The translations under genes were made by a program, and so were the position numbers. From Clostridia bacterium (GTDB taxonomy: Bacteria; Bacillota_A; Clostridia; Christensenellales; Aristaeellaceae): a stretch of DNA of 5,469 nt. Shown one piece after another: positions 1-5,469 of the stretch (within the stretch, counting starts at the first letter, position 1; every line of letters begins with the position of its first letter). The notes beneath the pieces are model-generated. The model ran no database searches and was not told where the DNA came from. It saw only the letters and a program-made list of their open reading frames with translations. The DNA lies in the NCBI GenBank assembly GCA_009783365.1, contig WRHG01000133.1:1-5469 (forward strand), written 5' to 3'.

Positions 1-471
1 CTTTATGCCATATGTTTCGAAAATGCGCCGCTTCTCGCTCTCCCAGTTGCCGGGCAGCATGAACGTGCGATAGTCAAGGGTTTCCACCCGGTCCAACATT
101 TTGGCAAGCGCTTCCCCGTCCGCGATGCTGCCTTCGAGCCATTCGGTGTTGTTGTGGTAATGATACGCGCCGCCGAACACCTCGCCGATGCGCTTCACAT
201 AGGGAAACTGCGCATCCTCAGGCGGATACGCCTCGCGGAGAAGGCGTATGCCGACGATCTTTTCAGATTTGTCGTTGTAACGTTTGTTCAACTCGATACG
301 CCGAGCCCATTCTTCCGGCGCCCAGGGATGTCCTTCCTCTCCGAGCTCGGCATAGACACATTCATCGCTCATGCGAATGCCGAACGCCACCTGTGGACCT
401 TTGCAAAAACAATTATCCGCGTGCGCTAGCGCATCGTCCTTCCAAAACCGATCGGTATCGATCTCAAACAT
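1..471 (-). CDS. Uroporphyrinogen decarboxylase-like (URO-D superfamily) protein, 3' end outside window
   Basis: An open frame of 157 codons starts at ATG 471-469 and reads without a stop to base 1, so the C-terminal part is missing; relatives are usually about 350-400 residues. A GAGGAG Shine-Dalgarno sits 9 bases before the ATG. An in-frame ATG at 492 would place that Shine-Dalgarno inside the coding region, so 471 is preferred. The N-terminus, with FWKDDALAHADN, a GIRMSDECVYAELGEEG block (residues 31-47), ELNKRYNDKSEKIVG, RIGEVFGG and HNNTEW, resembles URO-D-superfamily proteins annotated near sugar transporters in Clostridia. That match is from memory, not a search. The superfamily includes haem-pathway decarboxylases and corrinoid-linked methyltransferases. 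The catalytic core lies mostly outside the window, so no reaction can be assigned. It follows the transporter genes on the same strand and is probably the last visible gene of that operon. Three cysteines (C21, C23, C38) lie near the N-terminus. The gene is certain; the family is moderately so. Confidence 0.68.
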   Translation of the reverse strand, partial: MFEIDTDRFWKDDALAHADNCFCKGPQVAFGIRMSDECVYAELGEEGHPWAPEEWARRIELNKRYNDKSEKIVGIRLLREAYPPEDAQFPYVKRIGEVFGGAYHYHNNTEWLEGSIADGEALAKMLDRVETLDYRTFMLPGNWESEKRRIFETYGIK

Positions 472-527
472 GAAAACACACTCCTCGTGCATGAACTTGA
501 GCAGAAGCGATAAAAGTCGGACAACAA

Positions 528-565
528 GCGCCATCCCGTCGCGAGAGGTGAGACGGAGATGGCGC
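528..565 (-). terminator. Intercistronic hairpin, possible partial terminator or RNA-stabilising element
   Basis: Bases 528-540 pair with 552-565 to give a 13-bp stem with one bulged base (557) and an 11-base loop. It lies between the binding-protein stop and the URO-D-like start. On the minus strand it is followed by TTGTTGTCCGACTTTTA, not a clean T run, so full termination is doubtful. A hairpin after the binding-protein gene is often a device that protects the upstream message and lowers expression of what follows. The stem is seen directly; the function is inferred. Confidence 0.4.
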
Positions 566-633
566 GCCGTTCTGCGAGGTATAATAGATCCATCATCCTA
601 CAGGCGTTCGGGCTCTGCCGGTCATATAGGCAA

Positions 634-1614
634 CTACTCGATGCCGGCGGCCGCCTTCACTTCATCGCTGTCTACGTTGTCGATGTCAACCGCAAGGACG
701 CCCGTATCGATATCTTTCACATCTACTGTCCCGCCGTTGGCCAGTTCAAAGGCGATTCTCACGCCGTCGTATCCCATCAGGTACTGGCGCTGCAGCATGG
801 TGGCGACGTTAAAGTTCTCGTCGCGGACAATGGTTTGCATTTCCGGGGAGAAATCAAAGCCGACCATGGAGATGTCGGTACGGTTCGACTCGATCAGCGC
901 CGTCGCGAACCCGACCGTAGACCCGTTGTTCGGGGAGAAAAAACCTTTCAGGTTCGGATATGCCGTCAGGAAATCGTGGCCGAACTGGACGGCTTTGGTG
1001 ATGTCGCCGTCGTTGACCTTGATATCGTCCGCGAGAAGCACCCAAGCCTCGGGAGCGTTTGCAGCCCAATACTCCTGGAAGCCCTCCATACGCTGGATAA
1101 TCGTTTGCGATCCGGTGGAACCAATCTGCATGGCGATTTCCGCGCTGTCCGTTTCAGCGATCTTGTTCCCCAGCTTGCCGATCAACTGCGCGGCGGCCAG
1201 CTTGCCGGCCTCAATGTTGTTCGTCAGCAGTGCGGCGTTATAATCCTCCGTCTGAGCCATCGTGTCAACCAACACGATCGGGATGCCGGATTGGAACGCC
1301 TGGGACACTTCATTGGCTTCCGCCTTGCTGTCGGCCACCGCGATTACGATGGCGTCGGCCTTTGAAGAAACGGCGTTCTGCAACATGGCCACCTGCTGCT
1401 CGATGTCAACTTCGTTCGGTATACCCATGATGGTGATATTGCAGCCAAGATCGTCCGCGGCTTTCTCCGCGCCCGCCTGCAGGACAGCCCAGTATGCGTT
1501 CCCCAATGCCTTGAGGATCACGACGATGTTGACATCGCCGCCCTGCTCCGCGAAGGCTGTCGTCACCGTCAGCAGCATCATGGCTGCCAGCACCATAGCA
1601 ATCAGTTTTTTCAC
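634..1614 (-). CDS. Sugar ABC transporter substrate-binding protein (CUT2, periplasmic-binding type 1 fold)
   Basis: This secreted protein binds the transported substrate outside the membrane and delivers it to the permease. The start is taken as GTG 1614-1612, giving 326 residues. AAGGAG lies 9 bases upstream (1629-1624), and the next residues KKLIAMVLAAMMLLTVTTAFA form a signal peptide. The ATG at 1674 would add 20 residues ahead of that signal and include the Shine-Dalgarno. Cleavage is predicted after AFA (residue 22). There is no lipobox cysteine, which is unusual for a Gram-positive binding protein. The mature part (from about 29) has the type 1 binding-protein layout: YWAVLQAGAEKAADDLG (41-57), NNIEAGKLAAAQL (132-144), MEGFQEYW (176-183), FSPNNGSTVGFATAL (226-240), VGFDFSPEM (251-259), QRQYLMGYDGVRIA (275-288) and an acidic C-terminal DTGVLAVDIDNVDSDEV stretch. 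It is of normal family length. The gene is third in the operon, 78 bases after the permease. That gap contains a TGCCCGGGCA palindrome (1657-1666). Substrate: unknown pentose, hexose or polyol. Confidence 0.92.
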   Translation of the reverse strand: MKKLIAMVLAAMMLLTVTTAFAEQGGDVNIVVILKALGNAYWAVLQAGAEKAADDLGCNITIMGIPNEVDIEQQVAMLQNAVSSKADAIVIAVADSKAEANEVSQAFQSGIPIVLVDTMAQTEDYNAALLTNNIEAGKLAAAQLIGKLGNKIAETDSAEIAMQIGSTGSQTIIQRMEGFQEYWAANAPEAWVLLADDIKVNDGDITKAVQFGHDFLTAYPNLKGFFSPNNGSTVGFATALIESNRTDISMVGFDFSPEMQTIVRDENFNVATMLQRQYLMGYDGVRIAFELANGGTVDVKDIDTGVLAVDIDNVDSDEVKAAAGIE

Positions 1615-1692
1615 TAGAATCTTCTCCTTTTCTTTTCTATGAATACCAAGCATTGCTGCCCGGGCATTCTGCACGTGCCGAGACTCCGTATC

Positions 1693-2712
1693 TCAGCCGC
1701 TTCCGCTCCGCCGGCGGCGGCGCGCCTCCACGGCGCACGCGACGACCAGGATAAAGCCGGTGATGGCCATTTGCCAGAACGAGTTGACGCGGAAGAGATT
1801 CAGCCCGTTGCGAAGCACCCCCATGGTCAGAGCGCCGATCATCACATTGACAATGTTCCCTTCCCCGCCGTTGATGGATACGCCCCCCAGAACCGCCGCC
1901 ACGATTCCTTCCAACTCATAGCCCATACCGGCTGTAGGTTGGGCCGAGGATAGCCGGGATGAAACAAGGATGCCGCACAGAGCGGCTGAAAAACCGGACA
2001 CGCAGTACGCGAACATGCGCGTTCCAATCACATTGATGCCCGATAGCTTGGCGGCTTCATGGTTGGAACCGCAAGCGTATATCTGTCTCCCAATTCTGGA
2101 CTTGGAAAGCAATACCGCCAAAAAGATGCCGTAAACCAACGTGATGATCACGCTGTAGGGAAGCCAGAAGCTGGTTCGCCCGCCACCCAGCACATAGAAC
2201 GCGTCCTGAACCGACTTTGAGGGGATGTCCACCGTGTAAATCGGGTTGCCGTTGATTAAGACGTTGGCGGCGCCCCTGTATACCCACTGTGTTCCGAGCG
2301 TTGCGATAAAAGGCACCACGCCCAGGATTTCAATGGTAAATCCGTTCAGGATACCGGTCAGGATGCCCATCGCCATCGCGAGGAGGAGCGCGGCCCATAG
2401 GGGCACGCCCACTTGCAACGACCAAACGACGATGATGCCGGACAGCGCCATGGACGCTCCGGCAGAGAGATCCGTACCTCCGCAAACCAGGCAGAACGTC
2501 AACCCGTAACCGATGATGGAAAAGGTGACGATCTGCTGCAGCAGATTGATCTGATTGGTAGCTTGTAAAAACAAAGGATTAAAGATTGAAAATCCGGCAT
2601 ACATCAATATGAGCAACGTGCCCGATAGCATTGCCTTCTTCGTTGCCATACTCAAGTTGTTGAATGAGCTGCTCTTGTCTTTGCGCGCTAGGCGCTCGAA
2701 AACCGTACTCAT
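1693..2712 (-). CDS. Sugar ABC transporter permease (RbsC-like, CUT2)
   Basis: A 339-residue inner-membrane protein of the ribose/xylose/galactose permease family, expected to act as a homodimer under the ATPase. A short basic N-terminus is followed by about eight to ten hydrophobic segments, including roughly 28-50, 57-78, 86-100, 104-125, 183-203, 232-250, 266-300 and 311-328. Family hallmarks visible are GGTDLSAGASMALSG (78-92), GSNHEAAKLSGINV (215-228), which fits the cytoplasmic loop contacting the ATPase, and ELEGIVAAVLGGVSINGGEG (266-285). It ends in a basic tail RRRRRSGSG. The start ATG (2712-2710) shares one base with the ATPase stop (TGATG), which implies translational coupling. Length and motif order are complete, so it should be functional. 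The sequence does not reveal the substrate. Confidence 0.94.
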   Translation of the reverse strand: MSTVFERLARKDKSSSFNNLSMATKKAMLSGTLLILMYAGFSIFNPLFLQATNQINLLQQIVTFSIIGYGLTFCLVCGGTDLSAGASMALSGIIVVWSLQVGVPLWAALLLAMAMGILTGILNGFTIEILGVVPFIATLGTQWVYRGAANVLINGNPIYTVDIPSKSVQDAFYVLGGGRTSFWLPYSVIITLVYGIFLAVLLSKSRIGRQIYACGSNHEAAKLSGINVIGTRMFAYCVSGFSAALCGILVSSRLSSAQPTAGMGYELEGIVAAVLGGVSINGGEGNIVNVMIGALTMGVLRNGLNLFRVNSFWQMAITGFILVVACAVEARRRRRSGSG

Positions 2713-4265
2713 CAGACTGCTCCTTCCGCCTCCGCTCCATTTCCGGAGCTTAAAACCGGCGCGGGCTTACCCTCCAACAGGTTATACCCTGCCGCCAGAT
2801 ATAATATCTCTTCCTGGGTCGTTTGCTTTGCATCCAGCTCGCCGTTGACGGAACCCTCATGAATGACCAGCACACGGTCGCTCATGCCCAATATCTCAGG
2901 CAGTTCCGAAGAGATCATGATGATCGCCACACCCTGATCGCTCAGGCGGTTGAGCAGCTCATACACCTCGAATTTCGCGCCTACGTCGATGCCGCGGGTG
3001 GGCTCGTCCATAATCAGTATTTTGACCTGATTGCACAACCACTTGGAAATGACTACTTTCTGTTGATTGCCGCCCGAGAGATTGTAGCACAGCTGGCGGA
3101 GGCTGGGCGTCTTTGTACGCAGCAGCTTACGGTATTTCTCCGCGTTTTGGGCGCCCGCGCGGTCGTTAACAAATCCAAAGCGGGTCAACTGAGGCAGATG
3201 AGCCATGTTGGTGTTGTATTGCACATCCAGCCGGAGAGCAAGGCCGTCATATTTACGGTCCTCGGTGGCGTAACCGATACCGTGCTCCACCGCCTGTATC
3301 ACGGAACGAACTTTAATGGGTTTGCCATCCATGAAAAGCTCCATGGACTCCGGTTTGTCGGCGCCAAATACGCAGCGCATGATTTCCGTACGGCCCGCTC
3401 CCACCAGGCCGGCGATTCCCAGTATTTCACCTTTGCGCACGTAAAAGCGGTCCACATTCACCCTTTTCCCCCGGCGAATGTTTCGCGCTTCCAACGCAAC
3501 CTTGCCAATGTTCCGTTGGTATTTGGGGAATTTCTCTTCCAGCGAACGACCTACGATCATGTTGATGAGTTCGTTCAGCGTTATATCCGCAAGATTGCGG
3601 GTGCCGATGTACTGACCGTCCCGCAGAACGCTGACCCGTTTGCAGATTTGGCCAAGCTCTTCAATGCGGTGAGAGATGTATACCATGCCAACGCCTTTTT
3701 TTTGCAGGGTGCGAATGATGTCAAACAATTGGCTGATTTCCCGTTGGGTCAATGTGGCGCTGGGCTCGTCCAGCACCAAGATCCGGGAGTTGGAGGATAT
3801 AGCCTTGGCAATCTCAACCATCTGTTGCTGCGCTACGCTCAGGGATTCAACGATAGCGTGGGAACTGATGCTGATGCCCAACTCGTCCAATATTTTTTTT
3901 GACGCGAGGTGCATCTGCCGATCGCTGACAAGGCCCCCCTTCATGGGAGGTTTTCCGATGAAAATATTATCGGCCACGGTCAGATGCCGGCACAGGGTGA
4001 GTTCCTGAAAAATAATGGCGATTCCATATTCGTGCGCCTTGCTTACAGAATCGATGGCAACCTTTCGCCCATCGATGAAAATATCGCCCTCGTCCGCATT
4101 GTATACGCCGGTCATGATCTTCATCAGGGTGGATTTCCCCGCCCCGTTTTCGCCGACCAAACCATGCACTTCGCCCTTGTTTACGGTGAAGGACACCTTG
4201 TCCAGCGCTTTTACACCGGGGAATGTTTTGCTGATACACTCCATGCGTAAAAGCTCTTCGGACAT
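2712..4265 (-). CDS. Sugar ABC transporter ATP-binding protein, two nucleotide-binding domains (RbsA/MglA-like)
   Basis: This cytoplasmic ATPase powers sugar import and carries two ABC domains in one chain, as in all CUT2 systems. With ATG 4265 it is 517 residues, normal for the family. Domain 1 (about 5-240) has Walker A GENGAGKST (38-46), Q-loop Q87, signature LSVAQQQ (142-148), Walker B ILVLDEP with D166/E167, and H-loop H199. Domain 2 (about 255-490) has the degenerate Walker A GLVGAGRTE (286-294, Arg292 for Lys), ATEDRK (333-338), signature LSGGNQQ (396-402), Walker B ILIMDEP (D420/E421), and SSELPE (452-457) in place of the H-loop histidine. These deviations are usual for this family. 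Start choice: the Shine-Dalgarno GAGGTGAT occupies 4277-4270, so the upstream GTG (4274) and ATG (4271) overlap it; ATG 4265 has normal spacing. First gene of the operon, about 40 bases from its predicted transcription start. Two A8 runs lie in the coding strand (3893-3900, 3696-3703). Confidence 0.95.
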   Translation of the reverse strand: MSEELLRMECISKTFPGVKALDKVSFTVNKGEVHGLVGENGAGKSTLMKIMTGVYNADEGDIFIDGRKVAIDSVSKAHEYGIAIIFQELTLCRHLTVADNIFIGKPPMKGGLVSDRQMHLASKKILDELGISISSHAIVESLSVAQQQMVEIAKAISSNSRILVLDEPSATLTQREISQLFDIIRTLQKKGVGMVYISHRIEELGQICKRVSVLRDGQYIGTRNLADITLNELINMIVGRSLEEKFPKYQRNIGKVALEARNIRRGKRVNVDRFYVRKGEILGIAGLVGAGRTEIMRCVFGADKPESMELFMDGKPIKVRSVIQAVEHGIGYATEDRKYDGLALRLDVQYNTNMAHLPQLTRFGFVNDRAGAQNAEKYRKLLRTKTPSLRQLCYNLSGGNQQKVVISKWLCNQVKILIMDEPTRGIDVGAKFEVYELLNRLSDQGVAIIMISSELPEILGMSDRVLVIHEGSVNGELDAKQTTQEEILYLAAGYNLLEGKPAPVLSSGNGAEAEGAV

Positions 4266-4278
4266 GATCATCACCTCG

Positions 4279-4295
4279 TATCGTTGCCGTTAACG
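4279..4295 (+). promoter_or_regulatory. Putative LacI-family operator A, downstream of transporter transcription start
   Basis: The 17-base sequence TATCGTTGCCGTTAACG recurs with one mismatch, inverted, at 4436-4452. Its core at 4282-4295 is an imperfect dyad, CGTT..CG..AACG, around a central CG at 4288-4289, the arrangement typical of LacI-family operators. It falls roughly at +9 to +25 of the transporter promoter and directly before the ATPase Shine-Dalgarno. A bound repressor would block initiation or early elongation. Assigning it to the neighbouring regulator is inference from the repeat, its symmetry and its position. Confidence 0.72.
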
Positions 4296-4310
4296 CTACA
4301 TTTTGCGTCC

Positions 4311-4339
4311 ATCATATTCGTATGGGTGAAATTTGTCAA
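4311..4339 (-). promoter_or_regulatory. Sigma-A type promoter of the transporter operon
   Basis: On the minus strand TTGACA (4339-4334), identical to the consensus -35, is followed after exactly 17 bases by TATGAT (4316-4311), one base off the consensus -10. Transcription should start near 4304, leaving a leader of about 40 bases before the ATPase ATG. No other hexamer pair of comparable quality was seen upstream of the operon. A promoter this strong fits an operon held down by a repressor. Confidence 0.82.
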
Positions 4340-4435
4340 CACCCTAATTCTTATTTTGTATTACCGTTTCATCAACACCATTGGATATAAGAAAATTCAC
4401 TTGCGCTGTTGCCAAGATAAAATATCGAAAATATC

Positions 4436-4452
4436 CGTTAACGGTAACGATA
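4436..4452 (-). promoter_or_regulatory. Putative LacI-family operator B, upstream of regulator promoter
   Basis: Read on the minus strand this is TATCGTTACCGTTAACG, matching operator A at 16 of 17 positions. It is the more symmetrical copy: the 14-base core CGTTAACGGTAACG (4436-4449) matches its own reverse complement at 12 positions, with the central CG at 4442-4443. It ends 4 bases before the regulator's -35, centred near -50, and its centre is 154 bp from that of operator A. Likely roles are autoregulation, looping to operator A, or both; this is inference. Confidence 0.72.
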
Positions 4453-4456
4453 ACAC

Positions 4457-4485
4457 TGTACAACCAAGTAAAAATCCTGTATGAT
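4457..4485 (+). promoter_or_regulatory. Probable promoter of the LacI-family regulator
   Basis: TGTACA (4457-4462, four of six consensus -35 bases) is separated by 17 bases from TATGAT (4480-4485). This predicts a start near 4492 and a leader of about 35 bases. It is weaker than the opposing transporter promoter, as expected for a regulator. The motif CTGTACA occurs again at 4495-4501, just after the predicted start; its meaning is unclear. Confidence 0.6.
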
Positions 4486-4526
4486 GTAAGTGGTCTGTAC
4501 ACGGCTTTGCAGGAAGGCGGAGGAAA

Positions 4527-5469
4527 ATGAGCGGCGAAGAGCAGCGTGTAACCCTCAAAATGATCGCGGAAAAAGCGGGGATTTCCATCGGGACTGTTGA
4601 CCGTGCGATCCATCATCGCGGGGGGGTAAGCGAAAACAGCCGGCAGCTTGTCATGAGGATCGCCAAGGAGCTGGGCTACCGTCCCAACAAGTTCGCCCGC
4701 GCTCTCGGCCGAAAAAGCGCGATTCATATCGGAATTGTCTGTCCGGAGGAACCGCGCGAATTCTACTGCGACGTCAACACCGGTATCGATAACGCTATAG
4801 AGGAACTGCGTGACTACAGCGCCACATTTGAAAAGCTGACTTATAAAACACAAGATCCGCAGCAGGTGTTTGAATGCTTGGCAGGCATTGACCCCGCCCG
4901 CTTTGACGGCCTCGCAATCAATTCGGCAGGGCCGTCGGTTGTGTCACAGATCAATGCGTTTGTGCAGGCTGGAGTCTCCGTGATCACATTCAACACCGAC
5001 GCCACGGAAAGCAATCGCCTTTTTTATGTGGGCAATGATTCCAGGCAGTCCGGTTTGATGGGCGGCGAACTGCTGAGCATGCTTATGAAGAACGGAGGGA
5101 ATGTTACGGTGCTGGGGAATTTCGCGCGCATCGCTCCGTTCATCGATCGCTTCGGCGGCTTTTGTGAATACGTGCAGTCCAATGCGACTAACATCAACAT
5201 CATTCCCTGTTCGGAATGCCACAGTATGCCGGAGCTTGCCTCCCAGATACTCATGGATTTGATGCGGCGGCAGTCCGATATAGGCGGTATATTCTGTACA
5301 GGTTATTCTAGCACGGTGGGCGCCGCAACAGCGCTGAAAAAGATGGGCAGGCGCGATATCCGCATGATCGGCTACGATGTGACCGAGCGCACGGCGCAGA
5401 TGCTGCATGAAGGTTGGTGCGACGCGCTTCTGTACCAAGCGCCTTACCACCAGGGATACCAAGCGGTGA
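4527..5469 (+). CDS. LacI-family transcriptional regulator, 3' end outside window
   Basis: The frame is open from ATG 4527 to the window edge: 314 complete codons plus one base. Relatives are about 330-370 residues, so little is missing. Residues 9-61 are a LacI helix-turn-helix and hinge: TLKMIAEKAGISIGTVDRA (9-27), VSENSRQLVMRIAKELGYRPN (34-54) and ARALG (57-61). L60 is placed like the hinge leucine that enters the minor groove at the operator's central CG. From about 65 onward is a periplasmic-binding type 1 effector domain: IGIVCPEE, GNDSRQSGLMGGEL, FIDRFGGF, GYSSTVGAATALKKMG, GYDVTE and LYQAPYHQGYQAV. TVDRA replaces the more usual TVSRV, a variant known in the family. ATG 4527 is the first start codon after an in-frame stop at 4482. 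GGAGG (4519-4523) is close to it and AGGAAGG (4511-4517) is better spaced. Divergent from the transporter and likely its repressor, probably released by the imported sugar or a derivative. Confidence 0.93.
   Translation, partial: MSGEEQRVTLKMIAEKAGISIGTVDRAIHHRGGVSENSRQLVMRIAKELGYRPNKFARALGRKSAIHIGIVCPEEPREFYCDVNTGIDNAIEELRDYSATFEKLTYKTQDPQQVFECLAGIDPARFDGLAINSAGPSVVSQINAFVQAGVSVITFNTDATESNRLFYVGNDSRQSGLMGGELLSMLMKNGGNVTVLGNFARIAPFIDRFGGFCEYVQSNATNINIIPCSECHSMPELASQILMDLMRRQSDIGGIFCTGYSSTVGAATALKKMGRRDIRMIGYDVTERTAQMLHEGWCDALLYQAPYHQGYQAV

Noticed and set aside
580..600. TATTAT/TATACC, a -10-like element on the minus strand before the URO-D-like gene
   Set aside because: The hexamer 17 bases upstream is a poor -35 (GAACGC-like) and the hairpin lies downstream, so a dedicated promoter is not supported.
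371..1365. Plus-strand open frames at 371-1243 and 559-1365
   Set aside because: They overlap the binding-protein and URO-D-like genes antisense, have low-complexity composition and no promoter or family resemblance.
3163..3171. TCGTTAACA inside the ATPase gene as a third operator
   Set aside because: It shares only about 8 bases with the operators, lacks the second half-site and is expected by chance.
2823..3902. Long plus-strand open frame (359 codons) opposite the ATPase gene
   Set aside because: It lies wholly antisense to a gene with all ABC motifs, resembles no known protein, and has no convincing ribosome site. It is a shadow of codon bias.
4266..4526. CcpA-type catabolite repression (cre) site in the control region
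   Set aside because: Scanning by eye for TGWAANCGNTNWCA found no acceptable match; the CG-centred dyads fit the local regulator better.
4344..4853. Minus-strand open frame of 169 codons across the control region and start of the regulator
   Set aside because: It covers both operators, a promoter and the helix-turn-helix coding part of the LacI gene. Its product has no recognisable features.
4944..5462. Minus-strand open frame of 172 codons opposite the regulator
   Set aside because: It is antisense to the conserved effector domain of the LacI protein, with no ribosome site or family similarity seen.

Overview
The window carries one ordinary-looking but nearly complete sugar-uptake locus of the ribose/galactose-type (CUT2) ABC family, with its own LacI-type regulator. 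The likely host is a Bacillota bacterium, probably in Clostridia. The reasons are strong Shine-Dalgarno sites (GAGGTGAT, AAGGAG, GGAGG), near-consensus sigma-A type promoters, moderately high GC and the flavour of the protein sequences. This placement is inference; there is no rRNA or marker gene here. No RNA genes, insertion sequences, CRISPR arrays or attachment sites were seen.

Layout. On the minus strand, read right to left, come the double-domain ATPase (4265-2712), the permease (2712-1693, sharing one base with the ATPase stop), the secreted substrate-binding protein (1614-634, GTG start), and then, after a 162-base gap holding a strong hairpin, the first 157 codons of a uroporphyrinogen-decarboxylase-like (URO-D superfamily) protein running off the left edge. 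On the plus strand a LacI-family regulator starts at 4527 and runs off the right edge after 314 codons.

Control region. The 261 bases between the two divergent transcription units (4266-4526) hold most of the regulatory signal. There is an excellent promoter for the transporter (TTGACA, 17 bases, TATGAT, minus strand) and a weaker one for the regulator (TGTACA, 17 bases, TATGAT, plus strand). A 17-base element occurs twice in inverted orientation with a single mismatch (4279-4295 and 4436-4452). Each copy has a central CG inside a CGTT..AACG dyad, as expected for a LacI-family operator. One copy lies just downstream of the transporter start point and the other just upstream of the regulator's -35. 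This suggests repression of the transporter, possibly by a 154-bp DNA loop, and self-control of the regulator.

How it may work together (inference). A sugar or sugar-like molecule is captured outside the membrane by the binding protein, imported by the permease and ATPase, and sensed inside by the LacI protein, which then leaves its operators. The substrate cannot be read from the sequence. The most interesting element is the URO-D-like gene, apparently co-transcribed with the transporter. Such proteins are not expected to act in haem synthesis in this setting, and their role in carbohydrate loci is poorly defined.
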